Shown here in pieces: positions 10,180-19,788 of a DNA stretch of 64,000 bases. The stretch is from the NCBI RefSeq assembly GCF_016107555.1, contig NZ_JABASU010000006.1:87530-151529 (forward strand), read 5' to 3'. Numbering within the stretch: position 1 is the stretch's first letter; the number at the start of each line of letters is the position of its first letter. Source of the stretch: Psychrobacter celer (GTDB lineage Bacteria; Pseudomonadota; Gammaproteobacteria; Pseudomonadales; Moraxellaceae). The notes beneath the pieces were generated by a model, which was not told where the DNA came from, searched no databases, and worked only from the letters and a program-made list of their open reading frames with translations. A program made the translations under genes and the position numbers.

Positions 10180-10732
10180 AAGATACCCTTATTGTTAATA
10201 TGAATGTTCAAACCTGATTTATGCACTTGCAAAGCGTGACCGTGTTGACCTTGATTGTCTAAAATCAACGACAGTTTTTTATCGTTGTCGCCGTGCATGC
10301 AAACGCTCGTCTACCGATACATACGATGAGACTGTCGCCAAACGGACATGACAGCGCGCAAAAATAGCGGCAAGTAAAAAGCTGCGCCATTATATCATTT
10401 TGTTTTTGCCTACGCTGAATGCATGCAGAGATTTTGGTAAATGAATGATGCTTATAAATGGTAGTTGAGACAAATACTGTTAAAATACTTGTATGATTCA
10501 GAAGCGTTATGATGCAGCCACCGCACTTATCGCCACGATTGATACCCAACGACTGATAGCTATAGCCAAGTGATAACGATAGCGCTATAGTACAGGACGC
10601 GATGGCGCAAAGTCGCTGTGATAAACCTAGCGTATGTCCTCCATTCAATTGATAGTCATCTTATCTTGTTTTTATCATTGTTTTAAAATGAGGACACGCC
10701 CTAGCAAAACATTGAGATGAGAGCGAGCTTGC
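10180..10732. other. Divergent intergenic region between cysM and the barA-type kinase
   Basis: 553 bp between divergent genes, so it should hold both promoters. A palindromic repeat lies at its right end (10627-10704). Open frames here have no ribosome binding site and no family resemblance, so I see no gene. Confidence 0.5.
10627..10704. repeat. Palindromic intergenic repeat, GGGCGTGTCCTCATTTT family, copy 1
   Basis: The right arm AAAATGAGGACACGCCCTAG is an exact family end. The left arm (CTAG, then CGTATGTCCTCCATT) is a degenerate inverted copy. The centre contains GATAGTCATCT, also present inside the 30.1-kb copy. It ends 28 bp before the kinase start codon, so it may lie in its 5' leader. 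Confidence 0.7.
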
Positions 10733-13700
10733 ATGGCACACAAAAAACGTTTTGATAACAGTAGCGCCTATGGTCAGCTGATCATATTGGTGTTTTTGCC
10801 GATATGCATATTGGCCGCTGTCGGCGGTATTTTGGTGTTTCATGAGACCATGCGTGCCAGCGACTCTGAGCAAGAAGTGTTGGCCGAGGCGGTGCTGATT
10901 CGTTATACCCCAGAGATTGCAGATCTGATTCCTGAGCTGTTAGAGCAAGAGCGCCAGCAGGCGGGCAGTGCCTCCAAGGCTGCCGTCTCGACGCTAGAGG
11001 GCATTCGTGACAGGCTAGGCCGCATGCAGTCCGAGCAGCACGTGCAGCGCATCGCGATTGTCAATGAAGACAATGAGGTGCTGGCCACGGTCGGTTATGG
11101 GCTCAATGAGCCTTGGCCATTGATTGATGCTTCAGCGCAATTTATCTCGCAAAAACCCACGCCGATTGGCACCGCTTATGGCAGTGTGATTGGTGAATTT
11201 GAAGGGCAGCGGCTGTGGTTGCTCGTCGATATGGACAACGAGCCGCTGTATATCGCGCGTTATCGCATCGCCATGGCGCTAGTGATTACGGGGTTGTTTA
11301 CCATCCTGATTTTGCTGTTGAGTTTAAATATTTACTCAAAACGCTGGATCGCACCGATTTATGAGCTGCGCTTGCAGTTGCAGCGCACTCACGTAGACAA
11401 TTTATATCAGCCGATTCCGGTGGAGTCGGATGGCGAGCTAAATTTATTGCAGCAAGATTTGGTCAATACCTTGCGCCGCTTGCACAGAAGCTTTCAAGAC
11501 CTCAAAGACCATGCCGAGCAGACTGAGGATGACTTGCGTTTGGCGTTTGATGAGATGGAAATGCAAAACATCTCGATCAGAAACGCGCGTGATGCCGCCA
11601 TCTCAACCAGCCAAGCCAAATCGGCGTTTTTGGCCAATATCAGTCACGAGCTACGCACCCCGCTCAACAGCATTGATGGCTTTATCAACCTACTAGCGCG
11701 TCACGGCGAGCTAAATCCTGAGCAAGACTTGTACGTACAGACCATTCGTAAATCCTCAGCGCATCTGCTGGCGCTGGTCAACGATGTCTTAGATTTTTCT
11801 AAAATCGAGGCGGGCAAGCTGGTGCTTGATCGTCATGAGTTCGATCTTTATGACACCATTTATGATGTGGTCGATATGCTCTCGCCAGTCGCCGCCGAAA
11901 AAGGCCTGCGCATGGCAGTGCTGTTTTATAACGATGTGCCGATGCGTATCAATGGCGATGCCTTACGCCTCAAGCAAGTACTGACCAATATCGTTGGCAA
12001 TGCGATTAAGTTTACCGACAGTGGTGATGTGGTGGTGCGGGTCAGCCTTGATGATCACCGTGATAATTATCTGATGATAAGTGTGCAAGACAGCGGTAAG
12101 GGCATCTCGCTTGCTGATCAAAAAATGCTGTTTCAAAGCTTTAGTCAAGGCGATCCTTCTATCACGCGTCAGTATGGCGGGACTGGGCTGGGTTTGGTCA
12201 TCTCCAAGCAGCTGACGCGATTGATGGGCGGTGATATTGGGTTTTATGACAATGCGCAAGAAAACATTGCCAATCAAGGCGCGACGTTTTGGTTTCGCAT
12301 GCCAGCGCACGTCGATGTGCTCGAGGCGGCGACAGGGCAGACCATTGAGCTGCCTGTGCTCGCGCCGCTTGCTAGCGAGACTGATGAGTTTAATGTGCTG
12401 GTGTGGATCAACCATCCAGCCTCGATACAAGTGCTCAAAGCCAGTCTGCAATATCTACCAATTCAGCTGACCCAAGCCAACTCATTGCCAGGTGTGCTTG
12501 AGTCGTTAAAAGAGCGTGGTAACTACTGGGACTGGGTCATCGTCGATGACGATACCCAAGACGATATGATGGCACTATTAAGACAAATTCGTCTGCACTA
12601 TCAGGGCAAGCTTGCTGTCTTTGGCTATCAAGTGGCCGCCGATCAGGCTCTGCTCAACCGTTATCATGCCAATATCTTATATGAGCCTTTGGATAAAAGG
12701 CAGCTGTATGCCATGCTCGATACACAAAATCGCCGCCAGCCAACGAGTCTGCAAGAGCCGCGCTGGAAAGGGGTGACGGTGTTGGCAGTGGATGATCATC
12801 TGCCCAATCTCTTGGTACTCGATGCGCTGCTTAGCGAGTTGGGTATTCATGTCGTCACCGCCAGTAGCGGCTTTGATGCGATAGAGATTATCAGTAAGCA
12901 GCAAACCAAAAACCTGAAAACTGCCAAAAACCAAAAGCAAAGCCTGTCAAACAAAACCCAGCTCTCTAAAGCCGAAGCGCGAGATGACATGAGCAAAAAG
13001 TCAAATTCTGTGCTGTATGCAGAGGAGACGGTTAATGAAGATAAAGGCAGCAACCAAGACAATTATAAAGACACCCACAAAGACAGCATCGACTTGATAT
13101 TTATGGATATCCAAATGCCGCGTATGTCTGGGCATGAAGCGGCCAAGCAAATCCGCAGTATCGAAAGCGATGACAGTCACATTCCTATCATTGCCTTGAC
13201 AGCGCATGGGCTAGCTGATGAGCGTGACAAGCTGATAGCCAGTGGTATCAACGACTATGTCGGCAAACCCATTAGTCAGCCGCAGTTGCTGCAAGTGCTG
13301 CAAAAATGGCTGGGCCGCACCTCGACCACGCCGCAACTAACCGCGCTGTCTGAGGCCAATCTACATGGACTGGGCTTGCAAGACACAGATGCGGCCTCTA
13401 GTCACACCGACGCATCAACAGACACCGACACGCAAACCTTCTCTGAATGGCCGCTGGGCGCGACGACCAGCACGTATCCTGTCAGTAAAAGCGCGCGCAC
13501 CACAGATGCCAGCGAGTCGCCAAAAATAACGCGACCATTATCACTCAAAAAAATCCGTGATGACTATTTGCGTGACAGTCAGCCGCGCGAAGACTATAGA
13601 CGAGAGACACCGCGAGAGACTCAGCCGCGCTACGACAGCTTACGCTTACAAAAGCAAGGACAGGCGCCGTTGCTGAGTCCGCCATCAGGGTCGATGGATC

Positions 13701-14182
13701 ATGCCAGCGAACCAAATACTGATCTAGCCGCGCGGCCGCAGGAGCAAAAGGATACAGCGATGGACAGCCCACATTCAGAGATTTTGGACTGGCAAGATGC
13801 GCTGACTCGCTCAGCCAATAAGCCCGATCTGGCAGCCAAGCTGATCATCATGATGCTCGACACCATCAATGATGAAAAGCAAGCGTTGACTCAAGCATGG
13901 GAGGCGCGCGACCGTAGCATGCTGGCGCAGATTGCCCATCGTATATTGGGCGGTAGCCGCTATACTGGCGTGCCGCAGCTGCGTCAGGCTAGCCAAGATT
14001 TAGAAGATAAGTGTTTATTAAATATCCAGCATACCACGCCTGCGCAGTTTGCCATGCTCCAGCCTTATTACGAAGCGCTACTGACCGCATTAAATAATTT
14101 GCAAACGCTGGATTTGTCCGCTTATCCGCAGCTCAATTACCATCGTCTAAGCGAAAACGACATGACGTGGAAAATGATTTAG
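10733..14182 (+). CDS. barA: Hybrid sensor histidine kinase of the BarA/GacS type
   Basis: Tripartite membrane sensor, expected to phosphorylate a UvrY/GacA-type response regulator that controls CsrA-binding small RNAs (family knowledge). Order: TM1 (residues 16-36), periplasmic sensor, TM2 (about 176-200), HAMP, coiled linker, HisKA with SHELRTPLNS (His305), HATPase_c (NIVGNAIKFTDSG, DSGKGIS, GGTGLGL), a degenerate receiver (about 543-665, no classic phosphoacceptor), a true receiver with VDD near 685, FMDIQMP (Asp792) and GKP (Lys845), and an Hpt domain IAHRILGGSRYTGV (His1069). About 60 hydrophilic residues are inserted in the true receiver between helix 2 and strand 3. A disordered linker of about 180 residues precedes Hpt. 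The cognate regulator is not in this window. Confidence 0.93.
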   Translation: MAHKKRFDNSSAYGQLIILVFLPICILAAVGGILVFHETMRASDSEQEVLAEAVLIRYTPEIADLIPELLEQERQQAGSASKAAVSTLEGIRDRLGRMQSEQHVQRIAIVNEDNEVLATVGYGLNEPWPLIDASAQFISQKPTPIGTAYGSVIGEFEGQRLWLLVDMDNEPLYIARYRIAMALVITGLFTILILLLSLNIYSKRWIAPIYELRLQLQRTHVDNLYQPIPVESDGELNLLQQDLVNTLRRLHRSFQDLKDHAEQTEDDLRLAFDEMEMQNISIRNARDAAISTSQAKSAFLANISHELRTPLNSIDGFINLLARHGELNPEQDLYVQTIRKSSAHLLALVNDVLDFSKIEAGKLVLDRHEFDLYDTIYDVVDMLSPVAAEKGLRMAVLFYNDVPMRINGDALRLKQVLTNIVGNAIKFTDSGDVVVRVSLDDHRDNYLMISVQDSGKGISLADQKMLFQSFSQGDPSITRQYGGTGLGLVISKQLTRLMGGDIGFYDNAQENIANQGATFWFRMPAHVDVLEAATGQTIELPVLAPLASETDEFNVLVWINHPASIQVLKASLQYLPIQLTQANSLPGVLESLKERGNYWDWVIVDDDTQDDMMALLRQIRLHYQGKLAVFGYQVAADQALLNRYHANILYEPLDKRQLYAMLDTQNRRQPTSLQEPRWKGVTVLAVDDHLPNLLVLDALLSELGIHVVTASSGFDAIEIISKQQTKNLKTAKNQKQSLSNKTQLSKAEARDDMSKKSNSVLYAEETVNEDKGSNQDNYKDTHKDSIDLIFMDIQMPRMSGHEAAKQIRSIESDDSHIPIIALTAHGLADERDKLIASGINDYVGKPISQPQLLQVLQKWLGRTSTTPQLTALSEANLHGLGLQDTDAASSHTDASTDTDTQTFSEWPLGATTSTYPVSKSARTTDASESPKITRPLSLKKIRDDYLRDSQPREDYRRETPRETQPRYDSLRLQKQGQAPLLSPPSGSMDHASEPNTDLAARPQEQKDTAMDSPHSEILDWQDALTRSANKPDLAAKLIIMMLDTINDEKQALTQAWEARDRSMLAQIAHRILGGSRYTGVPQLRQASQDLEDKCLLNIQHTTPAQFAMLQPYYEALLTALNNLQTLDLSAYPQLNYHRLSENDMTWKMI

Positions 14183-14516
14183 GAGTAGTGGTTTAGGAGC
14201 AGTGATGGAGTAATAGTGAGGGGGAAACAATAAAAAGCGCAACTTCATGTTGCCATGCTCATATAATCGATCCACCATAAAATAAATACCGTGCGACTGA
14301 GAGTGATTTTGCGCAGCATCTGCCTGCATCGCACAGCAAGCAAAGTTGATACCAGTCGCGCGCAAAAAATCACGTACTTCTTTTATGTAGGATTGACAAT
14401 GCAGTCTCGCTATAAAGTATCGTGGCAGTCAGTTATTGCTAAGGTAGGATATGGATAAGCCTGCTAACATTATCGCTATCAGTCTATCTTTTACCCATTC
14501 ATAAATAAGGATCGTT
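14183..14516. other. Intergenic region holding a decayed MITE-like repeat
   Basis: 334 bp between the kinase and the crotonase gene. The middle (about 14260-14402) is a diverged copy of the 146-bp repeat described separately. The rest includes the short leader of the crotonase gene, whose ATG is preceded by AAGGATCGTT. No ORF. Confidence 0.55.
14260..14402. repeat. MITE-like 146-bp repeat, copy 1 (most decayed)
   Basis: It shares with the 51.7-kb copy the ordered blocks ATACNGTG-GACTG, GCGCAGCATC, a GC/CACAGCA core, GATACCAGTC, and a tail resembling GTATCTGTTTTAT...GATTGAC. The outer TATAGT/ACTATA ends have eroded. It has no coding capacity. Confidence 0.6.
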
Positions 14517-15329
14517 ATGAACGCCATTGCAACTTACCAATACGAAACGCTACAAGTGAGTGTCACTGATAATATACTCACTGTGACGTTAAATCGTCCG
14601 CACAAAAAAAACGCCATGAGCTTTCAAGTCATCGATGAGCTGATCGCCGTAGCAGGTCGCATTAGTAAAGACAAAACGATACGCGCGGTCATCTTAAACG
14701 GTGCAGAAGGGACGTTTTGTGCCGGTATCGACTTGGGCGATTTAAACCATCCCAAAAACCAAGCTTTTGCCATTTGGGAGCTGATTAAGCCGTGGCAAAG
14801 CTCGTTTCAACGTGTCTGCTTAATATGGCGTGATTTGCCAGTACCTGTTATCGCGGTATTAGAAGGCTACTGTATCGGCGCTGGGTTACAGCTGGCATTG
14901 GCCTGTGATGTGCGTATTAGCCACCCAGATTGTCAGCTGTCTATTATGGAGGCCAAATGGGGTTTGGTACCCGACATGGGATTGACTCAATCCGCATTTG
15001 GGGTGGTACGAGAAGACGTTCTCAAAGAGCTGGCTATGACGGCGCGCATCATTAATGCTACTGACGGCAAAGAATTAGGATTAATCAGTCATTGTAGTGA
15101 GACGCCACTTGAGCAAGCACAGCAGCTAGCGGCTGAGTTTGCCGAGCGCTCTCCTGACGCGGTGCTCGCCAGCAAACGAGTAATTAATGCCATGCATCAT
15201 CAGCCTGCAACCACGCTCTATAAAGAAAAGATCTGGCAGATTAAGATGATGCTGGGCCGCAATCGCAAGCTGGCCCTTAGAAAAGCCAAGCAAGCAAGCA
15301 CCACCTTTGCCAAGCGACAGTTTCGCTAG
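14517..15329 (+). CDS. Crotonase-family enzyme (enoyl-CoA hydratase/isomerase)
   Basis: 270 residues with a full crotonase fold signature: NRPHKKNAMSF at the start, oxyanion-hole segments GAEGTFCAGIDLGD and LEGYCIGAGLQLALACDVRI, then MEAKWGLVPDMGLTQS. Members hydrate or isomerise acyl-CoA thioesters, usually in beta-oxidation or amino-acid breakdown. The Glu in MEAKWG occupies the position of one catalytic Glu of hydratases. The exact substrate cannot be read from sequence. The C-terminus is basic (LALRKAKQASTTFAKRQFR). AAGGA ribosome binding site. It has no operon partner; the next gene starts about 250 bp later. Confidence 0.9.
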   Translation: MNAIATYQYETLQVSVTDNILTVTLNRPHKKNAMSFQVIDELIAVAGRISKDKTIRAVILNGAEGTFCAGIDLGDLNHPKNQAFAIWELIKPWQSSFQRVCLIWRDLPVPVIAVLEGYCIGAGLQLALACDVRISHPDCQLSIMEAKWGLVPDMGLTQSAFGVVREDVLKELAMTARIINATDGKELGLISHCSETPLEQAQQLAAEFAERSPDAVLASKRVINAMHHQPATTLYKEKIWQIKMMLGRNRKLALRKAKQASTTFAKRQFR

Positions 15330-15582
15330 TCTTTTATAATGAGTCATAAATCATAAGGTTTTACATCAAAGGTAGAAAAATTTAGACAGAGTCTTATGCT
15401 TTACATTGATTGTTTTTAGTTGTTAAGTCGCGTGTTATGGCTATTGAAATACGAGTGGACAGCACGATATAACACTATCCGCTTGCACAGATTTGGATAA
15501 AATGCACTATTGTCGTTAAAAATATCTATTTCATGCATCTTATAAGAGCTTAAGTAATCATCACTATATAAACGGTCTAACT

Positions 15583-16842
15583 ATGTCTGCCCCAAAATCC
15601 TCTCTTTCAAAGAAACCTATCACCGCTGAACGAGTACGTTCTGCTGATCTGCCTGTTGCATGGATTATGATGCTGGGGTTGATGGTTGCAGTAGGACCAT
15701 TATCTATTGACATGTATCTGCCTGCGTTACCGTCAATGGCAGACGATTTCGGTGTGTCAACCGCCTTTATGGCCAACTCAGTCCCAGCGTATTTTGTGGG
15801 TTTGGTATTTGGTCAGTTGTTTTACGGCCCCTTTAGCGATCGTGTTGGTCGAGTCAAGCCGCTGTATATGGGCATGACGCTTTATGTGATTGCTTCTGTT
15901 ATCTGTGCCACCACGGATAATGAGTACGTATTATTTGTAGGACGAACGATGCAAGCATTGGGTGCTTGTGTGGGGGCAGTGGTGACCCGTGCTGCCATTC
16001 GAGATCGTCTAACAGCCAAGCAAACCGCAAAAGCTTTTTCGATTATGGTTTTGGTGATGGGTCTGGCTCCTATATTAGCGCCGTCGCTTGGGGCGCTATT
16101 TCTACAGTTTTTTAATTGGCACTCTATTTTTTGGTTTTTGGCCGCCTTTGGTGCTCTCAATCTATTACTGACGAAGTTTTTCTTTTTTGAGACATTGACC
16201 GAAGAAAACCGTAACGTACGCCCTGCCAGAGAAGTGCTGAGCCAATATTGGGACTTATTAAAAGATCCCAGCTTTAACTACCCTGCGATCGGTGGCGGGC
16301 TGTTGATGGGTGCGATGTTTGTCTATATCAGCTCAGCTTCTGAATTAATCATGGACACTTATGGCGTCTCGGCCACGCATTTTGGCTGGTTGTTTGGGAT
16401 GAATGCGGCAGGGTTTGTGGGTTTGACTCAGCTGAATCAATGGTTGACCAATCGCTTTCGTATCTTGAGCATATTACGTTTCGGGGCGATGATGCAGGTG
16501 CTCTCTGCAGGCACGTTGTTTGTTGTCGGTATATTTTTGGGGACCGATGCTTGGTTGCCACTGGTGCTGGCGTGTATTTTCTTTTGTATTGCAGGCTTAG
16601 GATTGACCCAGCCAAACGCCTCGGCGATTGCGCTGGCTTTTCAAAAGCAGCGTGCGGGTATGGCAAGCGCGCTGCAAGGCTCGCTGATGTTTTCAGTGGG
16701 TATTTTTGGTGGTTTATTATTAAACTTATTCCCTCTTAATCCAGTGTTAAAAATGGGTATTGCACTTTTTGTCCTGATGAGTTTGGGTGCGTTTTTAATC
16801 TGGCAGATAGATCGTAATTTAGACCTCGATGACGCAGAGTAG
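15583..16842 (+). CDS. Bcr/CflA-family drug:proton antiporter (MFS)
   Basis: 419-residue major facilitator protein with about 12 hydrophobic segments. The family hallmark VGPLSIDMYLPALPSMADDFGVS lies at residues 45-65 in TM1, and motif A appears as GPFSDRVGRVKPLYMG between TM2 and TM3. Bcr/CflA transporters export chloramphenicol, bicyclomycin, sulfonamides or cysteine-related compounds in other bacteria; the substrate here is unknown. A basic cytoplasmic leader of about 25 residues precedes TM1. A perfect terminator follows 18 bp after the stop, so this is a monocistronic unit. Confidence 0.93.
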   Translation: MSAPKSSLSKKPITAERVRSADLPVAWIMMLGLMVAVGPLSIDMYLPALPSMADDFGVSTAFMANSVPAYFVGLVFGQLFYGPFSDRVGRVKPLYMGMTLYVIASVICATTDNEYVLFVGRTMQALGACVGAVVTRAAIRDRLTAKQTAKAFSIMVLVMGLAPILAPSLGALFLQFFNWHSIFWFLAAFGALNLLLTKFFFFETLTEENRNVRPAREVLSQYWDLLKDPSFNYPAIGGGLLMGAMFVYISSASELIMDTYGVSATHFGWLFGMNAAGFVGLTQLNQWLTNRFRILSILRFGAMMQVLSAGTLFVVGIFLGTDAWLPLVLACIFFCIAGLGLTQPNASAIALAFQKQRAGMASALQGSLMFSVGIFGGLLLNLFPLNPVLKMGIALFVLMSLGAFLIWQIDRNLDLDDAE

Positions 16843-16860
16843 CGGCTGCAAGTTTTTGAG

Positions 16861-16886
16861 ACACCCAATATTGGGTGTTTTTTTTG
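16861..16886 (+). terminator. Terminator of the Bcr/CflA transporter gene
   Basis: Perfect 18-bp palindrome ACACCCAATATTGGGTGT followed immediately by a long T run. Confidence 0.9.
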
Positions 16887-16936
16887 CCTTAATAAAAAGG
16901 TTCTTGACACGAGTCTTGTGTGCTTTTGACTTAAAG

Positions 16937-17116
16937 ATGGCCAACACCATCTCTGGTAACTCTCGGACGGAGTTTGGATCAGAGTTTATTATCTCGCCGC
17001 CGCACATCGTCGAGAGCGCGCCTAACGTGTCGTATCTACCCAAAGATCGGCAAAGCTATATCACGCCCTTTACCTGGCGTGGTCACAAGGCCGTCATTGG
17101 TATCTGCATCACTTAA
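16937..17116 (+). CDS. Possible 59-residue protein of unknown function
   Basis: Frame beginning ATGGCCAACACC, translating MANTISGNSRTEFGSEF to the end ITPFTWRGHKAVIGICIT. It has no signal peptide or membrane segment, and I recognise no family. Support is only circumstantial: the composition looks protein-like, a TTGACA box lies about 30 bp upstream, and a strong terminator follows at 17205. The ribosome binding site is weak (TTAAAG). It could equally be the remnant of a larger gene. Confidence 0.35.
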   Translation: MANTISGNSRTEFGSEFIISPPHIVESAPNVSYLPKDRQSYITPFTWRGHKAVIGICIT

Positions 17117-17204
17117 TGACAATTAACTGATCAACGACAATCAACTGATAGTGTCTCGTTTATCGCGTTGCCTCAACGAAAAGCGACAAAAAAGCGACAA
17201 CAGT

Positions 17205-17235
17205 AAAAAGCGATACAATGGTATCGCTTTTTTGT
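17205..17235. terminator. Bidirectional-type terminator upstream of rpsB
   Basis: Perfect 12-bp stem AAAAAGCGATAC / GTATCGCTTTTT with a 4-base loop, then T residues. It lies after the possible 59-residue ORF and isolates the rpsB promoter from upstream transcription. A partial direct repeat AAAGCGACA occurs twice just before it. Confidence 0.8.
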
Positions 17236-17584
17236 TGATACGACGATTCGAGGCGTGAGGCTCACAAGTTGTTAAATCGCGGTTTGTCCTCATAAAGCGC
17301 TGGAGGTTGTGAGGCGTTATATGATAGAATACGGCGCAGCTATTTCTATAATTTGCTTTATAGGAGGGGTTTGAGTTTTTTGCTAAAACCCAACATGGCT
17401 TCTTTTTTACACCAACCAATGACACACACATCATGGCAAAAAATTGCTGGGTGTTTGGCGACTTGATTAATTTGCAAGTTAGGTCAGTGCCATGATTATA
17501 GGCATGACCCACAGGCAGATGCGTGTTGCTAGATAGGCAGTTTTTGTGATGTGGAGGCATAACCCAATCAACAGGATATTTCAC
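17236..17584 (+). promoter_or_regulatory. Promoter and long 5' leader of rpsB
   Basis: About 350 bp without a credible gene. A -10-like TATGAT/TAGAAT cluster lies at 17320-17330; I cannot fix a -35. The remaining about 250 nt would be an untranslated leader, which is long for a bacterial gene. This is consistent with leader-mediated autoregulation by ribosomal protein S2 as described for other proteobacterial rpsB genes. No specific fold is demonstrated. Confidence 0.4.
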
Positions 17585-18364
17585 ATGGCTACAAACAACC
17601 CAACCAAAATCGAAATGCGCGACTTACTACAAGCCGGCGCTCACTTTGGTCACCAAACACGTTTTTGGAACCCAAAAATGGGTCCTTATATCTTTGGTGC
17701 ACGTAACAAAATTCATATCATCAACCTAGAGCACACCGTAAAAGCGTTCAACGAAGCGTTGACTTACGTAAACGGCCTAGCTGCCAAGAAAAACAAAGTA
17801 TTGTTTGTTGGTACCAAACGTGCCGCTAGCGGTATTATCCGTGAGCAAGCCCAGCGCGCTGGCATGCCATACGTCGACCATCGCTGGTTGGGTGGTATGT
17901 TGACTAACTGGAAAACGCTACGTCAGTCAATCAGCCGTCTAAAAGAGCTTGAGAAGCAATCAGAAGACGGTACTTTTGCTAAGTTGACCAAACGTGAAGC
18001 GCTTGAGCGTACTCGCGATATGGAAAAACTTGAGCGTTCACTAGGCGGTATCAAAGACATGGGTGGCTTACCTGACGCTATCTTTGTGGTAGACGTAGAT
18101 CACGAAGCGATCGCTATCAAAGAAGCCAAAAACCTTGGTATCCCAGTAATCGGTATCGTTGATACCAACTCTAGCCCAGACAACGTTGACTACATCATCC
18201 CAGCTAACGATGATGCTATCCGTGCTGTGACTCTATACGTCACGTCTATGGCTGATGCGATCATCGCTGGTAAAGAATACGCACAGACTCAAGCGGGCGG
18301 CAAAGCTGAGCAAGCACCTGCCGAAGAAGCCAATGCAGAAGAAGCAGCAACGCCAGCTGAATAA
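17585..18364 (+). CDS. rpsB: 30S ribosomal protein S2
   Basis: 259 residues. The start at [32 protein letters not shown] matches the family; the frame is open 39 bp further upstream, but that extension has no family match. Signature segments are [19 protein letters not shown] and [14 protein letters not shown], then [32 protein letters not shown]. The C-terminal 25 residues are an Ala/Glu-rich tail ([17 protein letters not shown]), longer than in E. coli. S2 sits on the back of the 30S subunit and is assembled late. It is followed by tsf, the conserved partner, after an unusually large gap. Confidence 0.98.
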   Translation: MATNNPTKIEMRDLLQAGAHFGHQTRFWNPKMGPYIFGARNKIHIINLEHTVKAFNEALTYVNGLAAKKNKVLFVGTKRAASGIIREQAQRAGMPYVDHRWLGGMLTNWKTLRQSISRLKELEKQSEDGTFAKLTKREALERTRDMEKLERSLGGIKDMGGLPDAIFVVDVDHEAIAIKEAKNLGIPVIGIVDTNSSPDNVDYIIPANDDAIRAVTLYVTSMADAIIAGKEYAQTQAGGKAEQAPAEEANAEEAATPAE

Positions 18365-18794
18365 TTCGCTGCATTAAAAGTGTTACTTTGTAAGGATGTC
18401 TTGATAGCACCGCTAACAGCGTCCATATAAAGTCATTAATGATAAGCTCGTAGTAGGCATGATGCAGTTTTTTACTCGTCATGCCTTGTTGTTAAATAAT
18501 AGCGCTGAAACCATGGCTATTACATAACGTGATGAAATGATGGCGGTCAAACGCCCTCAATCAATAACTGCTATTACATAAAGTATATTAAATACATGCT
18601 GATGACATGATCGTCATCTATCATAAACTGGCCAAACGAGTATTATCGTTTACTCCAGTGGGTAGAGTCGCTGGATGTCATGATTTATTTCTATTAATAA
18701 GCAGATAATACGAGCGTTTTTCTTAAGTTATCAGCAGCCTTAAGAAAAATAGACATTAAGCCCTCCTATACATAACTATACTAAGGTGACTCTT
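18365..18794. other. Long rpsB-tsf intergenic region
   Basis: 430 bp, AT-rich, no ORF. A hairpin at about 18718-18751 has the stem TTTTTCTTAAG / CTTAAGAAAAA. The short sequence GCTATTACATAA occurs twice (about 18517 and 18571). The region may contain an attenuator and a separate tsf promoter; I cannot identify boxes reliably. Confidence 0.45.
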
Positions 18795-19676
18795 ATGACA
18801 GAAGTACAAGTATCTGCCAAAATGGTAAAAGAATTGCGAGACCGTACTGGTCTTGGCATGATGGAATGTAAAAAAGCCCTACAAGAAGCCAATGGTGATG
18901 TTGAAGTTGCCATCGATAACTTGCGTAAATCTGGTCAAGCAAAAGCGGCCAAAAAAGCAGGTAACATCGCAGCTGACGGCGCTATTATCATTGCTCAAGG
19001 TGACAATAAAGCGTTTTTGTTAGAAGTAAACTGCCAAACTGACTTTGTGGCAAAAGACGCCAACTTTACTGCTTTTGCAGAAAAAGTAGCCAACATCGCG
19101 CTAGAAAATAACGTCACAGACGTTGCTGCTATCTCTGAGCTACCATATGGCGATGGCCAAACCGTTGAAGAAGCACGCGTGGCTTTGGTACAAAAAATCG
19201 GCGAAAACATTCAGGTGCGCCGTGTAGAAACCCTAGAAGGTGCCAACCTAGCATCATATCGTCACGGTCTACGTATCGGTGTTGTGGTATCGTATGAAGG
19301 CGGCAGCGAAGAGACTGGCAAAAACCTAGCGATGCATATCGCGGCGTTCAACCCTGTAGCGGTCGACGACGAAAGCGTTGATGCTGATGTATTGGCTCGC
19401 GAAAAAGACATCATCGAAGCCAAAGCCAAAGAGTCTGGCAAGCCTGACAACATCATTGAAAAAATGATCGAAGGTGGCCTACGTAAATACCTAGACGAAG
19501 TCACTCTACTACGTCAGCCATACGTCATGGACAACGACAAAAAAGTTGGCGATGTCCTAAAAGCGGAAGGCGTAAAAGTACTAAGCTTCAAACGTCTAGA
19601 AGTGGGTGAAGGTATCGAGAAAAAGCAAGAAGACTTCGCAGCTGAAGTTGCAGCGGCTCAAGCGGCTAGCAAGTAA
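18795..19676 (+). CDS. tsf: Elongation factor Ts
   Basis: 293 residues; nucleotide exchange factor for EF-Tu. The N-terminal UBA-like domain reads [42 protein letters not shown]. The TDFVAKD motif, which contacts EF-Tu and promotes GDP release, is intact in [15 protein letters not shown]. Dimer and C-terminal modules follow. The ATG at 18795 is preceded by AAGGTGACTCTT; a GTG 9 bases upstream is in frame but leaves no room for that ribosome binding site. Its natural terminator has been split by the insertion sequence immediately downstream. Confidence 0.98.
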   Translation: MTEVQVSAKMVKELRDRTGLGMMECKKALQEANGDVEVAIDNLRKSGQAKAAKKAGNIAADGAIIIAQGDNKAFLLEVNCQTDFVAKDANFTAFAEKVANIALENNVTDVAAISELPYGDGQTVEEARVALVQKIGENIQVRRVETLEGANLASYRHGLRIGVVVSYEGGSEETGKNLAMHIAAFNPVAVDDESVDADVLAREKDIIEAKAKESGKPDNIIEKMIEGGLRKYLDEVTLLRQPYVMDNDKKVGDVLKAEGVKVLSFKRLEVGEGIEKKQEDFAAEVAAAQAASK

Positions 19677-19788
19677 CATCTCTGTGCACTTGCACTGATG
19701 AGGACGGTTAAGCCCTTGGTTTTGCCGTCAGACACAAAAAAGCCCGTTACTCGATATGAACTGACCCCCAAATATTGGACGGTTTAGT

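Noticed and set aside
10265..10648. 127-codon leftward frame in the cysM-barA gap
   Set aside because: No ribosome binding site, Cys/Ile-rich composition unlike coding neighbours, and it overlaps a repeat end; it looks like chance.
11963..12451. 162-codon leftward frame antisense to the kinase
   Set aside because: It is antisense to the conserved ATPase domain and has no plausible start signal.
17141..17584. 147-codon leftward frame antisense to the rpsB leader
   Set aside because: It runs through a strong terminator hairpin, has no ribosome binding site and no family resemblance.
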